A DNA stretch of 64,000 bases from Spirogloea muscicola (lineage: Eukaryota > Streptophyta > Zygnematophyceae > Spirogloeales > Spirogloeaceae). The translations under genes were made by a program, and so were the position numbers. Of this stretch, positions 34,794-46,931 are shown one piece after another (positions within the stretch are counted from its first letter, which is position 1; every line of letters starts with the position of its first letter). Below the pieces are notes generated by a model. It saw only the letters and a program-made list of their open reading frames with translations, searched no databases and was not told the DNA's origin. The stretch lies in assembly GCA_009602725.1 (NCBI GenBank), contig WELB01000085.1:455946-519945 (forward strand). Reading direction: 5' to 3'.

Positions 34794-37700
34794 TCACTTG
34801 CGGACAGCCCTACTTCGCATGAGGAGTACAAGGTAGAAGAAGAAGCGGTATCCAAAGTAAAAGGCGACAATTATCCCAACGTTGGCCCAAAGATGCACTC
34901 TGCCGGCGCCATATATTCGTAAAATGTCGTCGGCAATTGCAGAGCATGCGCCAGTCGCTGCGTCAGTGTCAAAGCACTTCCCTGTCAATCTGCTGAACTC
35001 GTTATGATTGAGGGCCTCCAGAGGATACTTGAAGTGAGAGAGGTAGTGCAGCCAGATCCAGTACTTAGGGATGCCCTTTCTGCAGGAACAGTCAGTCTTG
35101 ACCAAGAATCAAAACTCTGCATCGATGCAGTAGTGCCCAGCAGTGCAATTTGCTGCAGTCTTATGTATTCAAAGCCGGATTAAGCCAACACACTCTGTCC
35201 TCACTGCTACAGCTGATGTAAGTCCCTGATCTGCCTGCAGCATTATCCCTACTGGTCATGTAGTGTTCACTTGGGACATGGTGGGGGCGTGAAATAACGG
35301 CTAGCTGCAAATGATGCACGTGTGTTGTGCAAAATTAGGGTCTTGCAGTACTCAAGACTCACCGGGCAATGAAGAACCCAGATACGAGGAACATGAAGGC
35401 AGTCACAGCAGTGTGGACGGTGTTCCCAATCACAAAGTTCGGCACCACTGCTCCAATGAAGAGGACAAAGGAGTTCGCAAGTGCTAGGACCGCGAAGAAG
35501 ATAATAGTGGTGATGAAGAAGGCGCCAGCATCATTGACAAGCCCAATTAAAAAGTAGGAGACGCAGGTGAAGCTGATTGCGATGGCCATGAAGATGGGCA
35601 GAAACATGAGCCCGTTTGCAACAACATAAGAGATCATGCGATGGGCTCCTCGTGATGTCTCTCGGAGTAGGATTTGCTTTTCCTGTTTGACAACGAGCGA
35701 GTTCTTGTCAGAGGCGCCTCTGTCGGGTCCTGTGGCAATGGACCATGTAATCAAATACACTCAATTTACATGCATTGATTATGTGGAGGCTTGCCATTTC
35801 AGAGGTCATGGATCATACATAGCAACCATAATCTGCTGCGACATTAGCTGCAACAGCATGAGGCTTCTGTGCCAGCACTACCGAGAGAAATACGGGAAGG
35901 GCTTCAGTTGCTGTGAAAAAGAATGCTGTAAGAGTAAAAGCGAAGTAGGACTCTCGCTGCTGCACTCCTTTGGGACTGAATTTGACGTCAAAAAATAAGG
36001 ACCCCATGAAGAGGCCAGTTACTGACTGCAACAATGCCAAGCAAACTCCTTCAGTATCAAATGGCGTCAACCGTCTTCTGTGGAGTGGGGCCACGCCAAG
36101 TGTCAAGAGAAGGTGTTTGTCTATGCGCAGATAGCAGGCAAGTGACAACCCGAAAAAGGGCTAATATGCAATATGTCCATCTTAATGGCAACCACAGATG
36201 GTCGTCCACTTAATGCTGGGCTTAGTGCTAACAGATTTCAAAAGCCTGGCTCTGAGTTGTTATCTTTAGAGTGAAGCTTCCGGTTTGGATACTGATATAT
36301 CAGGTCCTCTCTATGTGATTCTTGCAAGGAGAAATAGCATATACTATAACTGCTGAGCTTTGAAGCAAGTGCGTCTTACCATGACGATCAAGCGGGCAAG
36401 GAAAAGCTCTGGTGTGCGCCAGGTGACTCGTGCAGTCCTTTCCATGAGGACCATCAACTCTGATAAGAAGTTGGTCGCAAAGTGTGGTTGCAGTCCGAGG
36501 ACGCCTATGTTGCTCAGCGAAGACAAATCTCTCTGCTCCTCATTCCTTTTCGCCTGCAAGCCCACTTCCACGACGGCCATCAGAAAGAAGTCGATCTCCA
36601 CTGCACTTGTACTGCTGGGCCTAATCAACAATCTTAGAATCTGATCTCCAGATTCAAGTACCCCTCTCTTTCACCTGGTAAGCAACAAGCTTGTCTAGTC
36701 CATCAGGTCCATTCTGCTCCTTCTCGATGAAGTCGAGAGCGAACTCCAATATGTTCGCCTGTGCCATGCTCATGAGATGAAAATTAACTGTAAGCGAAGG
36801 ACTAGCAGCAGCACCATCATTCTCGTTCAGCAGCACTGATTGGTTGGCAAGACACAGGTGCATTCACAGGGATAGCCAAGATCAATTACTCGCTCGGGAA
36901 TTGTACAGCCGTAGTCTTGGAAGAAGGGGACCATCCGGTCAAGGGGTCCCTGGTACACACTCTTCCCCTTAGCAAGTACCAGGAAGTTATGTATGAGTTC
37001 CAGCACTCTGAAGCTAGGTTGGTGAATGCTTAATATGATGGTCCTCTTCCTCTGAAAATGTCACCGAGTAACAGATTCTCATCAGCTGTATGAGTACCAG
37101 TCTGAAAGGGTACAGTGACCAAGCTGGTGCTAGGGCATGCTACTTGGGTACTTAATCTTAGACGGCCGTGTGAATGCTTTGCTGCATCCGTGTAGCTGGC
37201 AAATTGGAAGCAAGTTTGGACACGCAGACTCTGCTCACTCTACCCATGCTTTACTCTGTCTACAATCAGTGTGCAATGTATGTATCCACTTTAAAGCTTC
37301 TGTCAGGAGGTCTTGCGTAGTGTGGTCTTCAGCATATCTAGAGGCATGCAAAGCTGTCATGAAATGTTTGAGGAATAACACAACCTGATCAACACACACC
37401 TGCACAGCTACTTTGTTGAGTATTTCCATGATATTGAGAGCAGATGTGCTGTCAAGGCCAGAAGTTGGCTCATCCAAGAAAAATACTGCAGGATCATGAA
37501 CCATATCCACACCTATTGACACACGCCTCCGTTCTCCACCCGAAATACCTCGGCTCTGCATCCAGCAGACAACATTGGTGCATTTGTCAGAGGTATTCAG
37601 CAAGCGCATCAGTCTGGCGAAATTGAGGAGCGGCATTGGCAACTCAAACCTCGTTACAGATTCTGGTTTAAGACAAAGCAGGTGCAATTGACAAGTATAT

Positions 37701-38981
37701 GCACAAAATAGGGCTTCATATATATGTCATGGTATCATAATGCAAGCACCTCCTCATTGCCGATCAGAGTATGTGCACAGTCTTGTAAGCCAAGGTCTTG
37801 TATCATTGCATCCACACGCCTGATTTTTGCCTTGTGAGATACTCCATTTGAGATCCTCAGGCGTGCGCTTATAAGCAACGTCTCCCTCACTGTGAGCTGA
37901 GGGTATAAAGCATCCTCTTGCATGACGTAACCAGAGATACGCCTAAAACTCGTTGTCAGTGCTTTGTTGTTGACGAGGATGACACCCTGCATGGCAGAAG
38001 CGGCGCTTGCAAAGTCAACAACATAACCCAACCAAGTGGTGTGCATGTCACCACTGCAAACGTCAACTTCGTAGCTGCAGAATGCCAATAACTGTTGGCC
38101 ATGCCCCGCCTGTTGACCAGGCGATGAGCGTCAAGGAAATGTGGCATGCAGAGGAATGGAAGAGTAATTTACTTATGCATCAGGCAGGGCTAGGACTTGG
38201 TTTCCGGTCAGCATGTGCATCTATCCTGCTCATTTGTTGTCCACCAGATGCAAGCAGTACTGTACAAGTGTCAGCTTACATCTAAGCTGGCGGGGTCAAT
38301 ACGTCCAGCCAATGCGTCGATGAAAGTTGACTTTCCAGCTCCAGATGGCCCCACAACCGCAAGGATCTCTCCGGCTCGTGCATTGACCGTTATGTCATCG
38401 AGCAATTTGCGCTCCACAGGTGCTCCTTGGACCTTCGATACTATCTGTGAAGTAGCAAATGAAGTGGCCGAAATCAGAGGAAGCACAATGTGAACCTGGA
38501 GAAGATGTTTGTGCAAGAAAACATTCACAAGATTGTAATGGGGGTGACAGCCAGTTCTATTTTGACACGCTGGAGTAATCTGTTGCCGTCAAGCGAGCCT
38601 CTCATTTACTGCGGCCAGCGCCAGTAGTTGTGGCCTTCGCGGCGGATAATGCTGAACGGACCCCAACATAAGGTGCATCGGGCATGGTATACGAAGCTGA
38701 TTTGATATTGGGAGAGAGGCAGCCAATAAGGAAGAGTAGATGCTAACATTATCCAGAGCGGCCGATGCACGTACCTTATACGTCAGCCCCTGTACGCTCA
38801 TGTCATAGCTCGTGGCAAAAGCATCCGCGTTGGGGACGCCATGACGGTCCTCGAGGCCAATGTCGATCGCCGAGTGGCCGTTCTCGTGAGCCGACATATC
38901 GACGGCAGAGCCGTGCCCCGTGCGACGGTCCTGGGAATGCGATCGAGAGGCGCGGGAGGAGCAGGGCTGGACAGGGCCCAC
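34794..38981 (-). CDS. ABCG (WBC-type) half-transporter, complete
   Basis: Second ABCG half-transporter. Exons in coding order: 38775-38981, 38280-38444, 37750-37986, 37400-37555, 36890-37051, 36675-36758, 36380-36553, 35882-36025, 35363-35682, 34794-35079. Phases agree throughout; 644 residues, normal for the family. Walker [10 protein letters not shown] near 38327-38353, Q-loop [10 protein letters not shown], signature [12 protein letters not shown], Walker [13 protein letters not shown]-loop SIHQPSF. Membrane domain has [13 protein letters not shown] and ends [20 protein letters not shown]...MRSRAVRK. The 162-base and 84-base exons equal the corresponding exons of the transporter at 1-2642 exactly in length and phase, so the two are paralogues. 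This copy has additional introns before the signature motif and between PVFLS and EKQILL. Codon usage is less GC-biased than in the first copy. Start is the first in-frame ATG; the N-terminal 60 residues are polar and variable. Confidence 0.94.
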
Positions 38982-38999
38982 GGCCAGCGCCGGCTGGGA

Positions 39000-39170
39000 G
39001 AGCCGCCGGCGGCGGCTAGCGGCGGCGGTGGCGGCGGCGGTGGTGGCGGTATTAGCGGTGGCGGCGGCGGCGGGGCGCTGGCGTCGAGCTCGTCACCGCG
39101 GGGGGGAGGATTGCGGGGGAGCTGCAGGCCGGCGGCGGAGCGGGCTGGCCACGTCTGGAATAGATGGTGG
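39000..39170. repeat. GGC triplet-rich segment upstream of ABCG
   Basis: GGC/GGT repeats over 170 bases just 5' of the minus-strand ABCG start; no stable gene call. Similar triplet clusters mark several gene starts in the window (42.95, 52.2, 27.1 kb). Confidence 0.6.
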
Positions 39171-39204
39171 GTAAGGCGCTGATTTGACGTTCCGTGGGGA
39201 CACG

Positions 39205-39412
39205 CCGGCTTGCTCGACGGTAAGCTGGAGCCCCAGAAGGTGCTCGCCCATATTCTCAATGGGCGAGCCCTTCTTCTTTTGCCAGCCCCTCTTCTCAATG
39301 GGCGAGCACCTTCTTCTTTTTCCCCTGGCCCCCTTCTCGTACTCTGTTCATTCTTTTTCGGGCTGGTTGTTCCAGCCCCTATTCTCAATGGGCGAGCACT
39401 TTCTTCTTCAGT
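39205..39412 (+). repeat. LINE 3' tail type B, terminal unit in triplicate
   Basis: Three copies of the end block CTCAATGGGCGAGC at about 39253, 39293 and 39386, each followed by CTTCTTC. The last is preceded by the full 3' UTR including GGGCTGGTTGTTCCAGCCC, a 7-bp perfect stem with a 5-base loop. No coding part remains. Confidence 0.7.
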
Positions 39413-39699
39413 GGGAGAGAAGAGCATCTTCACGTATGAGCTTCCTTTTCTGTCCAGTGGCGGCTGCGCGCGCATTGGCTGCGGGGACGGGCCCACAAGC
39501 TGTCGCCCGCCGCGGGAAGCTTCCGAGCGGCTTCCGCTCTCCACGGGCGCCCAATGAGGTCGAGCTTGCTGCCGTCAGCGCTCCGGGCCGCGGGCCCCGC
39601 GCCGGCTGCGTCGCGCCTTCGCTGCTGCCGTCACTCCCCACGCCCTGGTCGTTGGTACTTTCCGTCGCGTTCGACAGCCCTGCTTCTTGCATCAAGAAT

Positions 39700-39850
39700 T
39701 GAGCTCTTCCAAAGGTGGCGAGGGCTGTAAAACGAAGTGGGGCAGGGGCTGTGAAAAGCCAGCCTGAGAAAAAGCATCGGAGAGGAAGCGCGGCCAGATT
39801 GACTGGTGGCTGGGAAAGGCCAGCCCAAAAGAATGGACAAAGTCTAGCAT
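39700..39850 (-). repeat. Retroposon tail type C
   Basis: Minus strand: ACTTTGTCCATTCTTTTGGG, then GGCTGGCCTTTCCCAGCC and the GCGCGGCC-complement end shared with copies at 48.2, 58.7 and 59.2 kb. Followed by a partial second hairpin near 39725-39765. Confidence 0.65.
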
Positions 39851-40249
39851 CATGGTTGGAAGTCTTGCACTCAGTACTATTGTCGAAGGGATCTGAGGAA
39901 ATGAGCTTTTCCAAAGGGAAGGAGGGCTGTGTGTGTGTGATGTACGAGCTCCACCAAGGCTGCCCGGCTCAAGGTGGGAAGCTCTTGTGTCGCCGTGTGG
40001 GCGTGCAGGAGTAGCGGGCTTCCCCTAACAGTAGTCTGTGCTTTCGGATCAGGGCTAGCCCTCAGACCTTGCCCACTCTGTTAGGCTGGCATTCCAAGCC
40101 ACCGTCTCTTGTGCTAAGAGCCTTCTAATTCGGAGTAGGCAGGTACGTGGTCGTTCCTAGTAGAAAGACAGCGTGTGACCGAGTGACAGGTCCAGAGCGG
40201 CCAGATACAAAGGCTTTCATTTCAAGTGCTGGCCGCCTGCTGCTTCACT

Positions 40250-40850
40250 GGCCTGGTTAGCCGTCGTCAAGCACGTAGAGGTCGCTGAACGAGGGGTCCT
40301 CCTGAGACTGCCAGCCCTTGGAAAGTTCATTGCAGCAGCGGTTCCAGGACAACAGACAGCCGGAGTCGCATAGCCAGAGGGGGAGGGAGGGGGACCAGGG
40401 ACTTTCTCAAGCCAGCACACTCCATGCTCAAGCGCTGTCCTCTGTGGACGAGGATCGGCGAAATTGTTTATAAGTAATCCTCGAGGCAACGGCCTGTCTT
40501 CAAGGAAGGTGTGTCCATAAGTGCTAGTATTTGTCAGGAGCGAATCAGAACAGACTGCACACGTTGGGCAAGAGTTGCCCATTGGGAAGACGCTCCTCAA
40601 GGCCTCTAGCAGCATCAGCAATAAATTTAACGGCAGGGACAGCAAGGTGAGCTGCCCGGCTTCTACGTCGCCGGGTCGCTTTTCCAGGTGTTCCGTATGC
40701 GGCTATCGATATCTTTCAACCGTTCCAGGCTCACGCTGTGCACTTGCGGGCAGGCCGTGCCATGGCTGCTGCTTCTGGCTCTCGTCGTTTTGCCTCTTCT
40801 CCAGTGCAAGTTACTCCGACTTGCGGCTGCTGACTCGGGGTTAGTAAGCT
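40250..40850. repeat. Two LINE C-terminal fragments, opposite strands
   Basis: Plus strand 40660-40844: FQVFRMRLSISFNRSRLTL, related to SLAQVFRMRLAISMQRSLAF at 58.8 kb, with the tail YSDLRLLTRG-stop (40842-40844) in another frame. Minus strand 40257-40300: tail FSDLYVLDDG-stop. The reading frame between the motifs is not continuous; both are relics. Confidence 0.6.
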
Positions 40851-40889
40851 CCCATCGCTGTACTCTCTTGCATAGCTGTGTGATAGTGG

Positions 40890-41540
40890 CGCATTTCGGC
40901 CCTGTGGACCTTGTTCATTCTTTCTATGCTGGCCATTCACAGCCCCGCCCCCTTCGCAAGACCTGGGGCTACTGACTGACTCACCACCCACGCCAACCTC
41001 AACCCCTTTAAGATCAGCCCCGAGGCCTATTAACCGCTCATCCAACAATGCCTTGCCCTGCCCCCCACTTGCCTGATTGGAGTCCGGCAGTGTGAGTGCG
41101 GCTTCCTCGCGGAGGGTGTAGACCTCGCTACGCGTATGCTGCGATGCCTCACCACGTCGTGCATACTGTAGACTTACGATTTTCTCAATTAAGGTGTAAT
41201 AATCGAGGACCCATGCAGCCAAAGGTGTCAAGTCGCGGCTGGTAGGAGGTGGGTAGTCAGAGTAGTCAGAGTAGTCAGAGTCACTGCGTGTCCAGCACTG
41301 TGGGTCGATGCTGAGCTCTTGTACTCCGTCACAACCACATCGACCAAGGTGTGGACCTCAGCCAGATTGTACACCCACATTGTCTAGGGTACGACGGTGA
41401 TGGCGTCCCTGAGCGTCCATGTTGACGGGCATGATGTTGTTCACCTCCACAATAGCGAGGTAGCCGGCATCACGCTTCACGTACGCCAGGACATCCCATA
41501 GTACAGTGCTTCCAGCCGAGATGGGCATGCCGGCAGCCTA
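40890..41540 (-). other. Coherent minus-strand peptides of unknown origin
   Basis: Two consecutive minus-strand stretches read like real protein: WDVLAYVKRDAGYLAIVEVN (41420-41510) and, downstream, DYSDYSDYPPPTSRD followed by LAAWVLDYYTLIEKIVSLQY and LTLPDSNQASGGQGKALLDE (40990-41280). No family recognised. Surrounded by LINE fragments, so they may come from another ORF of a mobile element or from a decayed host gene. The SDY repeat reflects a nine-base tandem repeat at 41253-41279. Confidence 0.35.
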
Positions 41541-41554
41541 GTAATCGTTTTTGC

Positions 41555-41650
41555 AAAGTCGTGTGTCAGCCTGTATGCAGCGAGCTCAGGCTCATGCTTT
41601 CACCCTTCATCATGAGACGAAGAGTGGCCGATTGGAGCCCGCCAGAAATG
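41555..41650 (+). repeat. LINE C-terminal fragment
   Basis: Reads RVSACMQRAQAHAFTLHHE, the counterpart of RVSACLQRAQASALHQKAG at 59.56 kb (-) and RVSLFARAQGHAVHQKAG at 48.04 kb (-). Only this block is preserved. Confidence 0.55.
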
Positions 41651-42354
41651 ACCCTCCCTCTCCACCTCCCTCTATCAAGACTCGCTTCTGGCTGTGCAAC
41701 GCATCGGCTCCTAGAGCCTACAAAACTTCAGGGGTCAAGTGCCAAGACTTTGCAGGAACGTTCCAGTCCAGGCCCCGGTCAGACTGGGGAAGTCCTGCAG
41801 CCTCGTGCTGGGGCACTGCACCGTTCGCATCCTTATTTTTAGTGCAGTCTGCCTGCTGTCTTGAAGCACACTTTGCAGTGCGCGTGCCCGGGCCTTCATC
41901 TTGACCTCGCTGAAGAGCCTCCCTACGGCCAGAGGCTGCGTAGCCTCGCCGGCTGGGCTATCGAGGACTCGTCAAGGACTCGTCTAGATTCCATAGGTAT
42001 AGAGAGAGCAAGCCCTGCAGAGTTCCCAGGACGATACAGGAGTACGGTAGATATAATTGGAAATGAAACACTCCACTGATGCCCTTCAGGCAGATGCACT
42101 TCCAGGTTCTTCTATGCGCAGTATGTAGGATTGTATTGCATGAGATACTGTGACTTCTGACCATGTATTGAAGACATGCATGTATAACAAGAAGAGCTTT
42201 CCAAAGGGCTGTGACAGTAGAGGATCCTCCTAGCATCGTCCATCAGATGGCCATGTGCTCCTCACCGTCACTGTCCCATACCTCACTTCTCCTTCTCAAG
42301 GTCCTGTGCCAGTGTGGAGTTCGTATTGGCCTCCTTGCCATTTTCAAAGTACGT
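41651..42354. other. Unassigned sequence
   Basis: 700 bases with short frames only and no family resemblance or repeat identified. Confidence 0.4.
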
Positions 42355-42512
42355 CTAGGGCACGATCAACTTCGCCATCAGCAGGCCAATGGTGATACTC
42401 AAACCGACCACCATCACGTCAAAAACGAAGCCCATGCCAGAGGGCACGTCTCTCTCCTTCATCGCTGCCACGCCCTGCACGGCGGTGCTGCCCAGCACCA
42501 GCAGGAGAATGC
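42355..42512 (-). pseudogene. Orphan last exon of a ThrE-like membrane exporter
   Basis: An acceptor (TTCCTCAG) is followed by GILLLVLGSTAVQGVAAMKE, then GFVFDVMVVGLSITIGLLMA and a stop at 42355-42357. The PGILLLVPGS-like start and the last helix fit the C terminus of the threonine/serine exporter family (ThrE, DUF3815-type) seen in plants and bacteria. No upstream exon can be found in the 430 bases before the next gene, so this is a stranded fragment or the rest lies elsewhere. Confidence 0.5.
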
Positions 42513-42944
42513 CTGAGGAATGACACCATAAGCTCAATTCATAATTATCACATTAGCTGCAACTATGTCTCGTGAGCATGCAAGAGCTACCAGCTCTTCA
42601 GAGCCGCATCATACCCTATCAATGGCTTCTACATGGGCGAGCACACTTCTTCCTCATCAGGGGTGACATTGATAGCCTGCGGCATGGGTGTACCACCACC
42701 CATTTGTCCCAGCAGATCCCTGCTGAGGGTGAAGGCAAAGCTAAATTATCATTAATGATATCTTGCAACATCCGGCCACGGAGTAGGCTCCATTAGCATC
42801 CTTCTCATAAGAGACACTATAACTGAAGAAGCCCTGCCATCATAGTGACAGGGAAGGCTATCATCATATTTATTGATCTAATTAAATTTTTTCCATTGTC
42901 AAAGGCAAGATGGGCGTGGGTGTTACACGAGCCTCACTTCAGCG

Positions 42945-42947
42945 ATG

Positions 42948-42979
<32 letters not shown>

Positions 42980-45236
42980 CGCCGCCGCCGCAGGCGGGCA
43001 GCGACAGAGGCCATCAGCGGCAGCAGCTCCGCAGCGGCGGCGGCGGCGGCGGAGGCGTTGCCCCGAGCTGCCGCGCGGCGCCCGCGGCGCCGTCGTCTCC
43101 AGCGGGTGCGCGGCGTGCTCCTATCGATGGCTTTCCGGCCATCAAATGCCGCCAACAATGAGACCTCTTCTGCTAGCAGCGCCGACAGCTGTGCTGAGTC
43201 CTGCCGCTACCGCATCGCCATGGCTCAGTCAAGCCTGCTAGCACGGAGTACGTCGCGAGGCGGCCGCAGTACAAGGCGCTGCTGCTGGATGTTGGGGGCA
43301 CGCTGCTCGACCCGGCCCGCCCTGTACACGCCACCTATGCCGAGATCGGCGCCAAGTACGGTGAGCTTCTCTCGCTGTGCCTTTCGCTTCTCGTCGGCAC
43401 CGCTTGCTTTTGCTCAACCCCTGCCAATTGAATGCTTAAGCGAAGGACTTAGACCTTGAGTACTGGTCTGCATTTCGCTCCTCGGTGCGTTTGGAATGCG
43501 TTGCAAATGCGTTATTATGCGTTACATATGCTCTACACATGCCTTACAATGCCTGAGCTGCGCTCCAGGCCCGGGGTGCAGGGGTGAAGGCCACGCCGAG
43601 CGAAATCAAGGAGGGCCTGAAGCGCGTGTTCGCCCAGCCTCCGGGCGGGGCCCAGCGGTATGAGGTCCGTACTGAAGGGTACTGCCGTGGTATCGAATGA
43701 GCCCAACTGGAGGCAGACAGACATGCCACCTGCATTAGCACTGAAGCAGCCTCAGGCTTTGGAGCGACGAGTGAGCGCGTCGCCCTGGGGCGCCTTGCCA
43801 GGGCGACGGCAGGAAGTTCTGGCGGCACGTGGTCGAGCTCGTTACTGGCTGCAACGATCAGGTGTACTTTGAGGAACTGTATGAGGTGTGCAATCTCCGA
43901 GTCCTTGTTCATTTCTGCCTCTGATTGAACCGTAGTCAGCTTGGAGCTTTGTTGACAGAGGGAATTCTAGGAGAAATCAGTGCTGCCGGCACCAACGTGG
44001 CTTCAAGGCTTCCCCTCACCGCATTGCTGCTTGCTTTCCTCGACTGCTTGCAGCTGTGATTGTACCCTAAACCCTCGTCAATCATCATCAGGAGCTGCCT
44101 TTGTTGGCTCACTTGCGCAGTACTATGCCCAAGCCAAAGCATGGACCGTGGCAGCAGGGGCGCGGGACAGCCTGACGCTGCTGAGGGACGCCGGAGGTAT
44201 GCCACCAGCAGGGTGCAGCGAACTTGCTGTACCAAAGCTTGAGGCTGAAAAGTATGTAATTTGAAGCCCCACTTTGTGATGCATCCTCGTATATTTTCGA
44301 GCCTTTGGTATCACAATACAAGACTTTCTGATTGCAACTGAGCCTCCCCATGGAATGTGGTGCTGCCAGTGAAGATAGCGGTAGTCTCCAACTTTGACTC
44401 GAGGCTCCGACCACTCCTGCGCGAGCTACAGGTTTATGACCTGTAAAGATGCAGCCCTTTCCCACTTGGGTTGTGCACTGATGCCTGATTAGCAGGAGCT
44501 GCTGAGTTGGGCTGTGCAGTTATGGCCTCCTTTGACTGGGCACAGCAATCGCTACCATGGCAGTCTGTTGCTGAAATTTGCATGTTTGTTGGCTCGGTAC
44601 ATCCAGCTAAAAATGCCTGGAACCTGCAGGTTTCATGCTGTCATTGTATCTGCGGAGGTCGGCTTTGACAAACCCTCAACAGAGATGTTCAGAATTGCAC
44701 TGGGTACGTACTTTAGCAGTGACACATGTTTACTACATATCACTGGCCCACATTGCAGGCCCTGGCACTGAGCAGCATATTTTGACATTGCATGCAAGCA
44801 AGTTTTGCTTAGACCCAAAGGGCTGGACTCTTTCTTTCATGATACATCCTCAATGATTCAGATCAAATCTTTTCACTTGCGGTTGTGCACCAGATGAGCT
44901 TGCAGTAGCAGCTCCAGAATTAGCTGTCCATGTCGGGGACGACCCAGTCGCAGACTACCAGGGTGCTCTTGAGGCTGGGTTGGATGCATGGTACTGATCT
45001 CTTTGGCAGCACTGTCAGCTGTAGCTGCTCAATGTGTAGCTATTAGCCCTTTGTGCTCGTTTTGCTTTGATGACTTGGCAATGCCTTGCATGCCAGGGCC
45101 TGCAAGAGTGCAGGTGGGAAAAGATGGGGCAGTGACCTGATACTTCCTGCGGTGCAGGCTTTGGCAAAAGGATGTCATGACCTTTCGAGACATTGCGGAC
45201 AGAATACTGCCACCACCTGCAGGCGCCAGCCCCTAG
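42945..45236 (+). CDS. HAD-superfamily hydrolase, HDHD3-like
   Basis: Haloacid dehalogenase-type phosphohydrolase, closest in memory to plant At2g41250 and animal HDHD3; substrate unknown. Exons: 42945-43105, 43242-43360, 43582-43664, 43802-43885, 44121-44196, 44370-44431, (small exon unresolved), 44630-44703, 44894-44990, 45158-45236. Motif I is LLLDVGGTLLDP, a variant with Gly at the usual second Asp, as recalled for the plant orthologue. Motif II VVSNFDSRLR, motif III Lys in EVGFDKP, motif IV HVGDDPVADYQGA. C terminus LWQKDVMTFRDIADRIL matches the plant orthologue. Phase requires one missing short exon or altered boundary between 44431 and 44630. The first exon encodes poly-Ala and Arg-rich sequence, perhaps an organelle transit peptide; its joining to exon 2 is phase-consistent but tentative. 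Confidence 0.88.
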
Positions 45237-46179
45237 CCTGAGGGTGATGCGCAACATCATCGCTTTTCTTCCCAGGTGTCTTGCCTCTCTGCTGTCTGGG
45301 CGCGTTAGCCTATCTATTGATTGACTAGCTCCAGTGACATGAACAGCATGGGTGGAATAAGTTGGAATGCCGATGATGCGCGACGACATAGACCTAGCCG
45401 CATCATTAGCAGACCTGTTTTGAAAATGTGCAGCTTTGCATGTCTGAGCCAATGTAGACAGTACTCCGTGAGTTCAGACAGTAAACCAGTGCATTCTAGA
45501 TCCACAATTGGTGCAAGAAATAGTGCGTTCTTAGGACTTAGTGCTGCTATTGCATCTATCAGGAGATGCCGAACCTTGGCAGCAGGTGTAAAAGATGCTC
45601 AAAAGGGTTGAAAGAAGTTTTGATGCCGGCTTGCCCAGCCTAGCAGTATTCGGTTCCCAGCCTGAGGAGATTATGAACCTGCTCTTCTTTAGGATGGCAG
45701 CAAGGCAGCCCATGTATGCTTTGATGTAAATCAAGAGCTTGAGAGCAATCTCAGCACTGCTTCTGAATGTTGTGCATAAGTAGTGCTTCAGCCACGGCAG
45801 CAGCTGCCGTGGCCTGCGTAGGAGCTCGGGGCTGGCCAGCAGAACCAGGGCAGTGCAACACAGTTGAGCCCTCACCTCTTCTTCTGTGGCCCTTGCGGCC
45901 CAATGCATGCAACAAGCTGAGAGCGTCCTCCGCTCAAGGCAGCTAGGGGCTTTCTATCAAGCATAGGAAGCTCCCGAGACTCCTCTCAATTGTAGTGACC
46001 AAGTATCGCAATCAAGAAGTGGTTGGCGAACCCACGAGTAGCTGCGACCTCGCAGTGGCTGTCGAGCATCAACAGCCAGACACAGCAACAAGAGACTGCG
46101 CTGCAGTCTTTGAGGCAGCGGCTAAAGCGTTGGGTTTTTGTTGAGCTTTCAGATCGGCAGTGCGCCATGGCCGCGGGCG
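45237..46179. other. Intergenic between convergent HAD and uL18 genes
   Basis: 940 bases, no recognised gene or repeat. Presumed 3' UTRs and spacer. Confidence 0.5.
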
Positions 46180-46617
46180 TCAGATGAGGCGCACGCCGGC
46201 GGCACGCAGGGCGTCCAGCAGCGCGGCGCGCTTGCCGTGGTACCGCTCGCCGCGCCCGAGCTCGAAAGCCACGGCGCCGACGCCGGCGCCCAGCAGGCGC
46301 GCGGCCAGCGCCTCGCCCACCCTCCTCGCCGCCGCGACGTCGCTGCGAGACGACGTGACACCACTTGGGTCGCCGCGCTTCGGCGGGCCCTCCTCGCGGC
46401 TGCTCGCCATGGCCACCACTCTGGGCGCCCACGAAGCCGGCGAAGCCGTCGCCGCCGCCGTCGCCGGCCTGGGATGGACCAGCGCGACCTCGGCCGAGAC
46501 GAAGCGGTTGGAGAAGAGGAGGCGCAGCACGAAGGGCTTCAGGTAGCGCTGCATGCGCGCCATGGCCGTCCGCCGCCGCACGGCGGCCTCAGCTTCCATG
46601 GCGCGCTCGTCGCCCAT
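46180..46617 (-). CDS. Organellar ribosomal protein uL18 (L18p/L5e family)
   Basis: 5S rRNA-binding protein of the large subunit; the plant relatives I recall (At5g27820, At1g08845) are mitochondrial. Intronless, 145 residues from the ATG at 46617. Key stretches: MQRYLKPFVLRLLFSNRFVS, then VVAMASSREEG, SDVAAARRVGEALAARLL and the end RYHGKRAALLDALRAAGVRL, closely following QRYHGKVKAVIDSVREAGVKL of plants. The frame stays open upstream to 46875 with an Arg-rich, acid-poor sequence, so a longer targeting peptide is possible; ATG 46563 is a shorter alternative. Confidence 0.88.
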   Translation of the reverse strand: MGDERAMEAEAAVRRRTAMARMQRYLKPFVLRLLFSNRFVSAEVALVHPRPATAAATASPASWAPRVVAMASSREEGPPKRGDPSGVTSSRSDVAAARRVGEALAARLLGAGVGAVAFELGRGERYHGKRAALLDALRAAGVRLI

Positions 46618-46931
46618 GCGCCGCCGTGGGGTCCCGCGAGCGCGTCTGCGCGAGCCGCCCAGCGACGGCGCCGCCAACAGCCGAGGCTGTTGTTGCGGGC
46701 ACTTGGAGCCCTCGCCGCCGCGCCGACGCCGCCGCCTCCGCCGCGGCCATGGCGGGCGTGCTCGGAGCTCGAGGTGAATACGTCCCTCTGGGAGCAGGGG
46801 CCTTAAACCCTTAGCCGTGCAAAACCCAATTCTGGTGGCTCCGCTAACATAGATATGAAATCTATCTGTATGCACCCGGTGGGCTTTTGGCGATCGATTG
46901 AACTGCGAGCGCTTGGCCGGCGGCGCCCGCC

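Noticed and set aside
42845-43459. 204-codon Arg-rich frame at the HAD gene start
   Set aside because: Out of frame with the HAD domain; a shadow of the poly-Ala first exon.
46138-46806. 222-codon plus-strand frame opposite uL18
   Set aside because: Antisense to the clearly recognised uL18 sequence.
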